From Metridium senile (Eukaryota > Cnidaria > Anthozoa > Actiniaria > Metridiidae): a DNA stretch of 64,000 bases. The notes beneath the pieces are model-generated. The model ran no database searches. It was given only the letters and a program-made list of their open reading frames with translations, and was not told the DNA's origin. This document shows, one piece after another, positions 40,698 to 51,994 of this stretch. The stretch lies in assembly GCA_949775045.1 (NCBI GenBank), contig OX459100.1, forward strand, positions 19,417,268-19,481,267. The letters are read 5' to 3'. The first letter of the stretch is position 1. The number at the start of each line of letters is the position of its first letter. The translations under genes were made by a program, and so were the position numbers.

Positions 40698-40723
40698 GGG
40701 GGGGGGGGGGGGGGGGGGGGGGG
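40698..40723. repeat. Homopolymer G26
   Basis: Twenty-six consecutive G on the plus strand, followed by ACGGGGG. It is C26 on the RPRD1 sense strand, about 105 bp upstream of its ATG. Confidence 0.97.
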
Positions 40724-40914
40724 ACGGGGGACACTTATTATTCATTCATTTTTATTTCAAATGTCAAGTTCGTAAAGTTACAATGGCACGTTTGGTTGGG
40801 TTTGAGATAAAAAAACAACGATACCGACGAGAGCTTTTTTACAATGTTCTGGTTGAGTGAAATAAAATAGTTCCCCGGGGGGTGTACTCCCTTTGTCCAA
40901 GTTGTAGGAGTGAT

Positions 40915-41120
40915 CGGCGTACCTTTTAGGGTAAAAATATTTCCTTTACGTACCTTTTAGGGTTCTGGCTCAAAAATCAGTTACGTAACATGATTCCGTA
41001 CCTGTAAGGGTCATTTTTACTCTGCTTTGTTGCTAAAAGTAAGCTTGGCTGGCAAAAACATCGCACAGCCGTACCTTTTAGGGATTGAAATCAACAAGGC
41101 TTTAACAGTTATTATTTCAC
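40915..41120 (-). repeat. Dispersed repeat, copy 2
   Basis: Matches 30455-30645, with repeated GTACCTTTTAGGG words and ATTGAAATCAACAAGGCTTT. Confidence 0.65.
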
Positions 41121-41560
41121 ACTTGACACGGTTTTTTTTGTTATGCATAGTGTAATATTCTACCCTGGGTATTATTATTCATGATACTATGTAAATAAGG
41201 TATGGGGAATAATCGCTCTGGACCTTCGGCCCAAGCGCGGCTCTTTGCTGCCTTAAGATATCCGTAAGTATAAGCTACACTATTATAATTAACCATAATG
41301 TAAACCTCGCTAAACCTTAGCTTTGATTGTATTTACAACTCATGTACACCTTTCCCAATCCTTATCCGCTCTAAATGTTTATTTCATTCTTTGTCATGTA
41401 CAAATAGATATTCTACAATAAGACATTAATGCAAACAAGAATACAGCCCTAGGTTGTAGTTTTAAATCATTCTTATATGTAGGGGCAGTGATAGTTAACT
41501 GAACCCGTTATTCAAATAGACGCGTTTAAAAAACTTATTTAGTGTCCTGACAATTAGTAG
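41121..41560. other. Intergenic between RPRD1 and the receptor array
   Basis: No exon recognised. Similarity to receptor-array spacers begins near 41465. Confidence 0.4.
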
Positions 41561-41565
41561 TGCAT

Positions 41566-41575
41566 GTATATATAG
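41566..41575 (+). promoter_or_regulatory. TATA-like element, receptor C1
   Basis: GTATATATAG, 205 bp before the ATG, followed by a block (TACGAGAAATCTCTAGC) conserved in front of every MLH-class copy. Confidence 0.5.
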
Positions 41576-41779
41576 TACGAGAAATCTCTAGCATAACATT
41601 CATTAATGAGCACAAATGCAGCAGGAAGTTGGTTACTTGGTGGTTACTTTCAGATTGGCTGGACAACCGTGTCGACCTATCATAACACATCATAATTCGA
41701 CGACAACTCCTACACTCGCTCAAAGTCGCTTTCTCTGTTCAAAACTAAACATCAACCAAGGAACCGAGAGAAAACGAAA

Positions 41780-42688
41780 ATGCTTCACCAGATGTATTCC
41801 AGTGTTGTCGTCGGGATCTACATCATCAGCATAATTGTGTACAGCATTGTATTGTATGTTTGTTGTAGGAAAGACAACTGGCAACAACTAGATAACACCA
41901 AGTATCTCATCGTTACTCAAAGCTTGTTTTCATTCTTCGTCATTACAACTACTTTTGGGCTTGTATTCGTGGATTATTTCCCCCAAAGTATGTGTATTTC
42001 TCTGCCAAGTGCGTTTACTGTTAGTCTTTCTCTGGGCTTGTTCAACCTTGCTGCTCTAGCCATCGTTAAACACGCTCAACTCGTTTGCAAGTGGAGACTG
42101 CGCTTCATACCCACCTTGTTGATCATTGTGGTAGAATTGGTGATGTCGACGGCTTTGGAGTTTCCAGTTCTATATGCTGCAGCTAAAGGAGGTCCTATTA
42201 TTATCAACGATAGTCCTCGATGTACAAACACAACCAACGAAAATGTACCTTTTGGTATTACCATCAACGTGTCTTCTTATGCCTTTTTACACATTGTTAT
42301 TCAGCTTTTTATACCAATTATTATCGTCGTCAATCGGTCCTTGTTAGTTGGACTTTATTTATGGAAAACAGACCCAAGCGATAACAAGACTAAGCAAGGC
42401 AGAGAAAAGTGTATTTCTGGAGAAATATGGATCAATACGTTGTCTATTGTCGCCATTGTCTTCATCTTGCTTCATGCCAATCGACTTGAGAACGATGCGA
42501 AAACTCTGGAAACCCTGAACTTCATCTTTCATGTGTTGAGATGCTTTTCCATTGCCATTCTCTGCCTTCCTATGTATCTATGTATGGATGGAATACAAGA
42601 CATGTTGAAATCCCCAGCCTCTAAAACCATCGCTAATGCTAACAACTTTCCCAAGGAAAGCGATGATCAACGTCTGATAACTGCTTAA
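41780..42688 (+). CDS. Receptor C1, divergent rhodopsin-like 7TM protein
   Basis: Intronless 302-residue protein. Seven hydrophobic segments lie near residues 8-28, 42-64, 72-97, 108-133, 166-194, 216-233 and 247-271, with a very short N-terminus and a ~30-residue C-tail. Class A-like features are Cys72 at the top of TM3 with Cys148 in loop 2 (likely disulphide), Pro179 in TM5 and Pro264 in TM7 (LPMYL in place of NPxxY). Missing hallmarks: DRY is replaced by VKH, CWxP in TM6 is absent, and the TM2 Asp is absent. N150 and N163 are potential glycosylation sites in loop 2. Predicted plasma-membrane chemosensory or peptide receptor; ligand and coupling unknown. ATG context GAAAATGCTTC. Confidence 0.85.
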   Translation: MLHQMYSSVVVGIYIISIIVYSIVLYVCCRKDNWQQLDNTKYLIVTQSLFSFFVITTTFGLVFVDYFPQSMCISLPSAFTVSLSLGLFNLAALAIVKHAQLVCKWRLRFIPTLLIIVVELVMSTALEFPVLYAAAKGGPIIINDSPRCTNTTNENVPFGITINVSSYAFLHIVIQLFIPIIIVVNRSLLVGLYLWKTDPSDNKTKQGREKCISGEIWINTLSIVAIVFILLHANRLENDAKTLETLNFIFHVLRCFSIAILCLPMYLCMDGIQDMLKSPASKTIANANNFPKESDDQRLITA

Positions 42689-43108
42689 ACACAACCATAA
42701 AACATTTGAGAAAACGTGAGGAACAAGACACCAATATAACAAGCAAATAATGGGAAAATATAATTTGCCAAGGTTCGATGGCGAAGTTTTGAATCTGGCA
42801 CGTATCCATTCATGACGTTGAAAGTAATTCAAAACGCAGAGATTGTCAAGTCGCTGCCACAAACTTTTCTAAACAATTTTAATAATTAAAAAAAGCTAGA
42901 AAAGACTGATGAAAAGAATGATGTGATGATATCAGTATTCTAGTGTCGATATATTCAACTGGATAAAGTTGCTTGGACACCATCTTTCATGTATTATAAG
43001 GTGTTAAGATTGTAAGATTGTAAGATTATAAGGAAGACACAAACATTTGCAAAACAAACCGAAGTCACAAGCGATGTGTACTATTTCTGGTCCAAATCAC
43101 GCGTTACT

Positions 43109-43781
43109 CAAGTACATTAAGGCCTGGGATAATAAGAGGACTCACTAAAAACTAAAATATAACCTTTAACTGCCTTAATGTTCCTCGATAAATTTTATTT
43201 TTGGTAATATGATGGAACTCAACGACCTTAACTTTTCTAAAGCCTTTTTTGATAATTAGTGACGTCACAGGCTAGGTCACATTACTAAACATAAAAAGCT
43301 CTCTCCGGTGGTGGAGAAAGCTGCTGAAACAAAATTTTCGGCAACAAAGGATAGTTCTCACTAATAAATATATGATACTGTCTTAGCTGACGACCTTTGA
43401 CTTTTAGGTTTTTATTTTTTAATCAATTTGCCACAATGGCAGGGATATAGACACAGGGCAGGGCCCCAATTGCTTGGCAATATCCCCTAAGAAATAAGAT
43501 ATAACGGAAAGGTATAATGAAATACAGATAATAAGCTGTATGAATGACAGCTTACGCCAATTACTGATCGAAATTACAAAAATATATACAAGGGAAAACA
43601 GCCAAAGGTAAAGACAGTTTATGGTGGCTGATACATTTGCAGTTCTTTATAATACATATTGTGTAGGTGTTCTTTGAACTGTTTCAAGTGGAGATTCTTG
43701 AAATGTGATGGCAAATTGTTCCAACGGTAACGAGATAAATGGGCATATGTGAAGTCACATGACCTTTTTTGCATAACAAGT
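43109..43781. other. Spacer segment present only after C1
   Basis: Other spacers jump from CACGCGTTA directly to GTGAAACCGTCAC; here ~670 bp lies between. It contains a SINE-tail-like piece (CAGCTTACGCCAATTACTG near 43550). On the minus strand (43619-43831, crossing the junction) it holds RYRWNNLPSHFKNLHLKQFK, resembling a LINE reverse-transcriptase C-terminus. The other spacers may have deleted it. Confidence 0.45.
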
Positions 43782-44053
43782 GAAACCGTCACTTTTTCAT
43801 CCAACTTTGTGCAGTTTTTCACTATACTCAAACGGAAATATAGTTGAATTGAGACCGAAACATCATAGAAACATCCTCGGGCTATTGTCTATCACGTTAT
43901 GGAGATTGAAACACGTTTTGTAACGCAAATATCTCCAAACTCGGTATTGTCAATCATTCTTATATGTAGGGGGCAGTGATAGTTAACTGAACCCGTTATT
44001 CAAATAGACGCGTTTAAATAACTTATTTAGTGTTGTGAAAATTAGTAGTGCAT

Positions 44054-44063
44054 GTATATATAG
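44054..44063 (+). promoter_or_regulatory. TATA-like element, receptor C2
   Basis: GTATATATAG in the same context as C1, 170 bp before the ATG because the leader is shortened. Confidence 0.45.
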
Positions 44064-44232
44064 TACGAGAAATCTCTAGCATAACATTCATTAATGAGCA
44101 CAAATGGTTGGCTGGACAACCGTGTCGACCTATCATAACACATCATAATTCGACGACAACTCCTACACTCGCTCAAAGTCGCTTTCTCTGTTCAAAACTA
44201 AACATCAACCAAGGAACCGAGAGAAAACGAAA

Positions 44233-45141
44233 ATGCTTCACCGGATGTATTCCAGTGTTGTCGTCTTGATCTACATCATCAGCATAATTGTGTACAGCAT
44301 TGTATTGTATGTTTGTTGTAGGAAAGACAACTGGCAACAACTAGATAACACCAAGTATCTCATCGTTACTCAAAGCTTGTTTTCATTCTTCGTCATTACA
44401 ACTACTTTTGGGCTTGTATTCGTGGATTATTTCCCCCAAAGTATGTGTATTTCTCTGCCAAGTGCGTTTACTGTTAGTCTTTCTCTGGGCTTGTTCAACC
44501 TTGCTGCTCTAGCCATCGTTAAACACGCTCAAATCGTTTGCAAGTGGAGACTGCGCTTCATACCCACCTTGTTGATCATTGTGGTAGGATTGGTGATGTC
44601 GACGGCTTTGGAGTTTCCAGTTCTATATGCTGCAGCTAAAGGAGGTCCTATTATTATCAACGATAGTCCTCGATGTACAAACACAACCAACGAAAATGTA
44701 CCTTTTGGTATTACCATCAACGTGTCTTCTTATGCCTTTTTACACATTGTTATTTAGTTTATCATACCAATTATTATCGTCGTCAATCGATCCTTGTTAG
44801 TTGGACTTTATTTATGGAGGACAGAGCCAAGTGATAACAAGATTAAGCAACACAGAGAAAAGTGTATTTCTGGAGAAATATGGATCAATACGTTGTCTAT
44901 TGTCGCCATTGTCTTCATCTTGCTTCATGCCAATCGACTTGAGAACGATGCGAAAACTCTGGAAACCCTGAACTTCATCTCTCATGTGTTGAGATGCTTT
45001 TCCATTGTCATTCTCTGCCTTTCTATGAATCTATTCATGGATGGAATACTAGAGACACTGAAATCCCCAGCCTCTAAAACCATCGCTTATGCTAACAACT
45101 TTCCCAAGGAAAGCGATGATGAACGTCTGATAACCGCATAA
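44233..45141 (+). pseudogene. Receptor C2, nonsense mutation in TM5
   Basis: Otherwise complete MLH-class copy of 302 codons. Codon 175 (Gln CAG in C1) is TAG at 44755-44757. The frame stays open on both sides (44233-44757 and 44758-45141), so this is the only lesion and may be recent or polymorphic. Followed by an AATAAA-containing 3' flank that differs from C1. Confidence 0.85.
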
Positions 45142-46469
45142 ACACAACAATAAAGGAAGAACATAGCGGGATAAGAATAGTTTTGACATACGAATATTAA
45201 ATCGTGAAAACTTTTGAATAACGTGATGAAACCGTTAATAGAATATATATATATATATATACAACACTATGTTATTTGATGCAATTGTTATAGATGAGCT
45301 GTTATCGACCAATATCACGCTCACCGCGTCATATCACGCAACATTAGCTACCTCAACCATGATTATTACCATCACAAATAAAGGAAAAACAAAATAGGAT
45401 AACTTTGAAAACAACCTACACAGTGCTAATATGTAGCTGTTTGCCTAGAAGTATACGAAGTTTAAAGAAATTCGTAAAAGCCGATTTTGTATAATAATTT
45501 GAGGGGCACTTTTTTAAGCTACAAATTCACCCTTTCTTATTTGCCATTCAATAATTTTGCAAAGAAAACACCCTTACAATCCCTTCGACTGCACAAATCT
45601 TACCCCAACTTTAGACTACTTGTCTGCAAAATATCAAGTCGGAAGGTACTAATACAATATTGATAAATTTTCAAACCGTTAATTTTGTTGGATGTAAAAC
45701 GACCATTTTGATTCAAGAAAGTTATGCTTTCTTGTTTGAAGCCAAATGAAGCTGGTCATAGAGTTTGTGTTGATTAGCGGTAGCTTCAAGTGTTTTGTTG
45801 ATCAACACGCGGTTGTCCCTGGAAAGGACTCCCATTGTTCAAGAGGTACGGGTCATACCCTGCGAGCAGAGATTTCTTTCTCTCTTACCTGGAACGACGA
45901 GGAAAGAAGCCTCTGCCGGCACCCGATAATTACATCCAAGTTTCTGGATGTAAAACTTTATGGGCTATCTAATTATAAACTTGTTTTAAACTGGTCTTTC
46001 AACCATGCGATGACAGAAAACATCACTTTCCCAAGCGTTATTAAATTAACGTTGATGTTTACTTTTGATTTCAATCAGTCGAGGCCATGACGATGCTGTT
46101 TGAAGCTATGCTGAGGCTCGAGATGTTTTACGCCTTTTTTCGTGTTCTCCCAACGTATCCAGCGTGATCTATTTCGCAAAGGGATCACGGAAAGTTGTTG
46201 TTTATTGCTTAATTTGATAAAAAATGAGCCCAATTTCGTGTCTACGGCGGTGAAGTACACTGACGGAGATCCAAAGCAATTTTACCAAAAAGTAGTCTGA
46301 TGTTGGAACAAGATTTGGACAGTTGAAGAGTCGTTAGGAAGCTTTCTTTGAAAAATTATGGAATCGCAAACAAGAAACAGTGAATTTGTAGCTTAAAAAA
46401 TTGCCCTTCAAATTATTCAAAATCGGCTTTTATTAATTCCTTCAAACTTGGTGTAATCTTTGGCTTACT
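45142..46469. other. Spacer between C2 and C3, duplicated at 49846-51375
   Basis: Includes a (TA)n run near 45245. A 114-codon open frame (45746-46090) is broken by a 2-bp deletion in the duplicate, so it is not convincingly coding. No other gene. Confidence 0.55.
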
Positions 46470-46690
46470 GAAGAAACTAGCGAGTAAACTAGTATAGACT
46501 GCGTTGAAAGCGCTTTCAATCTACATTTTCTATCACTTCTGATTTATTACTTTTCCCACTTTCTATTTATACTTGGTGTCTCTCTTAGTCTAACTCTTTT
46601 ACTTCGACGAAGTGCTAAAGCTCGAAACGTCAGGAAAGTTACGTTAACATTTTTAAGGTGTTACAAATTTCATTCTATTTCCTCTAGGGT
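46470..46690. repeat. Dispersed repeat upstream of C3
   Basis: Same family as 15740-15957 and 16503-16640: AACTAGCGAGTAAACTAGTA, then GCTAAAGCTCGAAACGTCAG and the end GTTACAAATTTCATTC. It supplies the upstream region of the MMY receptor class. Confidence 0.75.
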
Positions 46691-46790
46691 ATAAAACAGT
46701 TGAACGTGTGATACACCCATGCAGAGGCAATTTTCAGGTTGGCATGGCAACTGTATCATGCATATATCATTCAGTCGACAACAACGAGGA

Positions 46791-47182
46791 AGAGATAGGA
46801 CGAAAAGTTATGATGTATTTCAATATTGTCCTCGTCATTTATATAATTGGAGCAGTTTTGAACAGCATCTCATTGTGTGTTTGTAGATAGAGATAGGACG
46901 AAAAGTTATGATGTATTTCAATATTGTCCTCGTCATTTATATAATTGGAGCAGTTTTGAACAGCATCTCATTGTGTGTTTGTAGATAGAGATAGGACGAA
47001 AAGTTATGATGTATTTCAATATTGTTCTCGTCATTTATATAATTGGAGCAGTTTTGAACAGCATCTCATTGTGTGTTTGTAGATAGAGATAGGACGAAAA
47101 GTTATGATGTATTTCAATATTGTTCTCGTCATTTATATAATTGGAGCAGTTTTGAACAGCATCTCATTGTATGTTTGTTGTA
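46791..47182 (+). repeat. 98-bp leader/TM1 unit, four copies, before C3
   Basis: Units start at 46791, 46889, 46987 and 47085. Each encodes MMYFNIVLVIYIIGAVLNSI; the first three then end CVCR-stop, and the fourth reads on into the receptor. The first unit extends upstream in frame to MATVSCIYHSVDNNEEEIGR. Because 98 is not a multiple of three, successive units are in different frames. Confidence 0.9.
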
Positions 47183-48015
47183 GGAAAGACAACTGGCAAC
47201 AACTAGATAACACCAAGTATCTCATCGTTACTCAAAGCTTGTTTTCTTTCTTCGTCATTGCAACTAGTTTTGGGCCTATATTCGTGGACTATTTTCCTCA
47301 AAGTATGTGTATGTCTCTGCCAAGTGCGTTTACTGTTAGTCTTTCTCTGGCCTTGTTCAACCTTGCTGCTCTAGCCATCGTTAAACACGCTCAACTCGTT
47401 TGCAAGTGGAGACTGCGCTTCATACCCACCTTGTTGATCATTGTGGTAGGATTGGTGATGTCGACGGCTTTGGAGTTTCCAGTTCTATATGCTGCAGCTA
47501 AAAGAGGTCCTATTATTATTTACGATAGTCTTCGATGTACAAACACAACCAACGAAAATGTACCTTTTGATATTAACATCAACGTGTCTTCTTATGCCTT
47601 TTTGCACATTGTTATTCAGCTTATCATACCAATTATTATCGTCGTCAATCGATCCTTGTTAGTTGAACTTTATTTATGGAGGACAGAGCCAAGTGATAAC
47701 AAGATTAAGCAACGTAGAGAAAAGTGTATTTCTGGAGAAATATGGATCAATACGTTGTCTATTGTCGCCATTGTCTTTATCTTGCTTCATGCCAATCGAC
47801 TTGAGAACGATGCGAAAACTCTGGAAACCCTGAACTTCATCTCTCATGTGTTGACATGCTTTTCCATTGCCATTCTCTGCCTTCCTATGTATCTATGTAT
47901 GGATGGAATACAAGACATATTGAAATCCCCAGCCTGTAAAACCATCGCTAATGCTAACAACTTTCCCAAGGAAAGCGATGATGAACGTCTGATAACCACA
48001 TTAGCACAACCATAA
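47104..48015 (+). CDS. Receptor C3, MMY class
   Basis: Intact 303-residue intronless 7TM protein. TM1 (MMYFNIVLVIYIIGAVLNSI) differs from the MLH class and retains the class A Asn of the GxxxN motif. From YVCCRKDNWQQ onward it is nearly identical to C1. The C-terminus ends TTLAQP instead of LITA because the usual stop is lost. Start chosen at the last of several ATGs, in the unit that continues into TM2. Confidence 0.85.
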   Translation: MMYFNIVLVIYIIGAVLNSISLYVCCRKDNWQQLDNTKYLIVTQSLFSFFVIATSFGPIFVDYFPQSMCMSLPSAFTVSLSLALFNLAALAIVKHAQLVCKWRLRFIPTLLIIVVGLVMSTALEFPVLYAAAKRGPIIIYDSLRCTNTTNENVPFDININVSSYAFLHIVIQLIIPIIIVVNRSLLVELYLWRTEPSDNKIKQRREKCISGEIWINTLSIVAIVFILLHANRLENDAKTLETLNFISHVLTCFSIAILCLPMYLCMDGIQDILKSPACKTIANANNFPKESDDERLITTLAQP

Positions 48016-48681
48016 AACATTTGAGAAAACGTGAGGAACAAGACACCAATATAACAAGCAAATAATGTGAAAATATAATTTGTCAAGGTTCGATGGCGAA
48101 GTTTTGAATCTGGCACGTATCCATTCATGACCTTGAAAGTAATTCAAAACGCAGAGATTGTTCAAGTCGCTGCCACAAACTTTTCTAAACAATTTTAATA
48201 ATTAAAAAAAGCTAGAAAAGACTGATGAAAAGAATGATGTGATGATATCAGTATTCTAGTGTCGATATATTCAACTGGATAAAGTTGCTTGGACACCATC
48301 TTTCATGTATTATAAGGTGTTAAGATTGTAAAATTGTAAGATTATAAGGAAGACACAAACATTTGAAAAACAAACCGAAGTTACAAGCGATGTGTACTAT
48401 TTCTGGTCCAAATCACGCGTTAAGTGAAACCGTCACTTTTCCATCCAACTTTGTGCAGTTTTTCACTATACTCAAACGGAAATATAGTTGAGACCGAAAC
48501 ATCATAGAAACACCCTCGGGCTATTGTCTATCACGTTATGGAGATTGAAACACTTTATGTCACGCAAATATCTCCAAACTCGGTATTGTCAATCATTCTT
48601 ATAGTGATAGTTAACTGAACCCGTTATTCAAATAGACGCGTTTAAATAACTTATTTAGTGTTGTGAAAATTAGTAGTGCAT

Positions 48682-48691
48682 GTAAATATAG
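48682..48691 (+). promoter_or_regulatory. Degenerate TATA element, receptor C4
   Basis: GTAAATATAG replaces the GTATATATAG of the other MLH-class copies. Confidence 0.4.
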
Positions 48692-48959
48692 TACGAGAAA
48701 TCTCTAGCATAACATTCATTAATGAGCACAAATGCAGCAGGAAGACTGGTTGCGTCAATTCTGGCAAAGGTTTTCAAGTCGATATCGTGATTCTAATGAT
48801 GTAGTGACCGAAACACCCCGTGGCTACTTTCAGGTTGGCTGGACAACCGTGTCGACCTATCATAACACATCATAATTCGACGACAACTCCTACACTCGCT
48901 CAAAGTCGCTTTCTCTGTTCAAAACTAAACATCAACCAAGGAACCGAGAGAAAACGAAA

Positions 48960-49845
48960 ATGCTTCACCGGATGTATTCCAGTGTTGTCGTCTTGATCTA
49001 CATCATCAGCATAATTGTGTAAGCAATGTATTGTATGTTTGTTGTAGGAAAGACAACTGGCAACAACTAGATAACACCAAGTATCTCATCGTTACTCAAA
49101 GCCTGTTTTCTTTCTTCGTCATTACAACTAGGGTTGGGCTTGTATTCGCGGATTATTTCCCCCAAAGTATGTGTATTTCTCTGCCCAGTGCGTTTACTGT
49201 TAGTCTTTCTCTGGGCTTGTTCAACCTGCTCAAATCGTTTGCCAGTGGAGACTGCGCTTCATACCCACCTTGTTGATCATTGTGGTAGGATTGGTGATGT
49301 CGACGGCTTTGGAGTTTCCAGTTCTATATGCTGCAGCTAAAAAAGGTCCTATTATTATCTACGATAGTCCTCGATGTACAAACACAACCAACGAAAATGT
49401 ACCTTTTGGTATTACCATCAACGTGTCTTCTTATGCCTTTTTACACATTGTTATTCAGTTTATTATACCAATTATTATCATCGTCAATCGGTCCTTGTTA
49501 GTTGAACTTTATTTATGGAGGACAGAGCCAAGTGATAACAAGATTAAGCAACACAGAGAAAAGTGTATTTCTGGAGAAATATGGATCAATACGTTGTCTA
49601 TTGTCGCCATTGTCTTTATCTTGCTTCATGCCAATCGACTTGAGAACGATGCGAAAACTCTGGAAACCCTGAACTTCATCTTTCATGGTTTGAGATGCTT
49701 TTCCATAATTGCCATTCTTTGCCTTCCTATGTATCTATGTATGTATGGAATACTAGACATATTGAAATCCCCAGCCTCTAAAACCATCGCTAATGCTAAC
49801 AACTTTCCCAAGGAAAGCGATGATGAACGTCTGATAACTGCTTAA
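48960..49845 (+). pseudogene. Receptor C4, broken MLH-class copy
   Basis: The start resembles C2 (MLHRMYSSVVV). A 1-bp loss in TM1 creates TAA near 49019, and a ~25-bp deletion near 49228 shifts the frame in TM3. The remainder from 49270 (TM4 to the C-terminus) is open. A 3-bp insertion is present in TM7. Confidence 0.9.
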
Positions 49846-51375
49846 ACACAACAATAAAGGAAGAACATAGCGGGATAAGAATAGTTTTTACATACGAATA
49901 TTAAATCGTGAAACTTTTCAATACCGTGATGAAACCGTTAATAGAATATATATATATATATATATATACAACACTATGTTATTTGATGCAATTGTTATAG
50001 ATGAGCTGTTATCGACCAATATCACGCTCACCGCGTCATATCACGCAACATTAGCTACCTCAACCATGATTATTAGCATCACAAATAAAGGAAAAACATA
50101 ATAGGATAAGAATAGTTTTGACATACACCGAAATATGGCGACCAATTTGAATAACAATTGTTCTTGACTCACTAGCCTGTCATTCATGTGAAAACTCCAT
50201 TGTATTCCATCATGTACACGAGGCTAGTCAATCAAGAACAATAGCAGGTCGCCATATTTCGATTCGGTCTATAAAAACAATCCTGAAACGATTTTACGCG
50301 TGTTTCGATCTAAACTTTGAAAACGACCTGCACAGTGCTAATATGTAGCTGTTTGCCTAGAAGTATACGAAGTTTAAAGAAATTCGTAAAAGCCGATTTT
50401 GTATAATAATTTGAGGGGCACTTTTTTAAGCTACAAATTCACCCTTTCTTATTTGCCATTCAATAATTTTGCAAAGAAAACACCCTTACAATCCCTTCGA
50501 CTGCACAAATCTTACCCCAACTTTAGACTACTTGTCTGCAAAATATCAAGTCGGAAGGTACTAATACAATATTGATAAATTTTCAAACCGTTAATTTTGT
50601 TGGATGTAAAACGACCATTTTGATTCAAGAAAGTTATGCTTTCTTGTTTGAAGCCAAATGAAGCTGGTCATAGAGTTTGTGTTGATTAGCGGTAGCTTCA
50701 AGTGTTTTGTTGATCAACACGCGGTTGTCCCTGGAAAGGACTCCCATTGTTCAAGTGGTACGGGTCATACCCTGCGAGCAGAGATTTCTTTCTCTTACCT
50801 GGAACGACGAGGAAAGAAGCCTCTGCCGGCACCCGATAATTACATCCAAGTTTCTGGATGTAAAACTTTATGGGCTATCTAATTATAAACTTGTTTTAAA
50901 CTGGTCTTTCAACCATGCGATGACAGAAAACATCACTTTCCCAAGCGTTATTAAATTAACGTTGATGTTTACTTTTGATTTCAATCAGTCGAGGCCATGA
51001 CGATGCTGTTTGAAGCTATGCTGAGGCTCGAGATGTTTTACGCCTTTTTTCGTGTTCTCCCAACGTATCCAGCGTGATCTATTTCGCAAAGGGATCACGG
51101 AAAGTTGTTGTTTATTGCTTAATTTGATAAAAAATGAGCCCAATTTCGTGTCTACGGCGGTGAAGTACACTGACGGAGATCCAAAGCAATTTTACCAAAA
51201 AGTAGTCTGATGTTGGAACAAGATTTGGACAGTTGAAGAGTCGTTAGGAAGCTTTCTTTGAAAAATTATGGAATCGCAAACAAGAAACAGTGAATTTGTA
51301 GCTTAAAAAATTGCCCTTCAAATTATTCAAAATCGGCTTTTATTAATTCCTTCAAACTTGGTGTAATCTTTGGCT
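49846..51375. other. Spacer between C4 and C5, duplicate of 45142-46469
   Basis: Nearly identical to the C2-C3 spacer except for the foldback at 50127-50268 and flanking sequence absent there, and a 2-bp deletion near 50793. Confidence 0.7.
50127..50268. mobile_element. 142-bp foldback, present only in the C4-C5 spacer
   Basis: ACCGAAATATGGCGACC and its inverse form the ends; inner arms CAATTGTTCTTGACT / CAATCAAGAACAATAG. The C2-C3 spacer lacks about 195 bp here, so this is an insertion polymorphism between the duplicates. Confidence 0.75.
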
Positions 51376-51379
51376 TACT

Positions 51380-51600
51380 GAAGAAACTAGCGAGTAAACT
51401 AGTATAGACTGCGTTGAAAGCGCTTTCAATCTACATTTTCTATCACTTCTGATTTATTACTTTTCCCACTTTCTATTTATACTTGGTGTCTCTCTTAGTC
51501 TAACTCTTTTACTTCGACGAAGTGCTAAAGCTCGAAACGTCAGGAAAGTTACGTTAACATTTTTAAGGTGTTACAAATTTCATTCTATTTCCTCTAGGGT
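51380..51600. repeat. Dispersed repeat upstream of C5
   Basis: Duplicate of 46470-46690. Confidence 0.75.
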
Positions 51601-51700
51601 ATAAAACAGTTGAACGTGTGATACACCCATGCAGAGGCAATTTTCAGGTTGGCATGGCAACTGTATCATGCATATATCATTCAGTCGACAACAACGAGGA

Positions 51701-51994
51701 AGAGATAGGACGAAAAGTTATGATGTATTTCAATATTGTCCTCGTCATTTATATAATTGGAGCAGTTTTGAACAGCATCTCATTGTGTGTTTGTAGATAG
51801 AGATAGGACGAAAAGTTATGATGTATTTCAATATTGTCCTCGTCATTTATATAATTGGAGCAGTTTTGAACAGCATCTCATTGTGTGTTTGTAGATAGAG
51901 ATAGGACGAAAAGTTATGATGTATTTCAATATTGTTCTCGTCATTTATATAATTGGAGCAGTTTTGAACAGCATCTCATTGTATGTTTGTTGTA
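51701..51994 (+). repeat. 98-bp leader/TM1 unit, three copies, before C5
   Basis: Units start at 51701, 51799 and 51897. The first two end in a stop and the last continues into C5. One unit fewer than before C3. Confidence 0.9.

Noticed and set aside
42578..42862. Minus-strand open frames over the 3' ends of the receptors (recurring at 47844, 54531, 56406, 62746)
   Set aside because: They recur only because the receptors recur and overlap the confirmed sense coding sequence; no independent evidence.
45746..46090. 114-codon open frame between C2 and C3
   Set aside because: Its near-identical duplicate at 50658-51000 has a 2-bp deletion that shifts the frame, and no domain or signal peptide is convincing.
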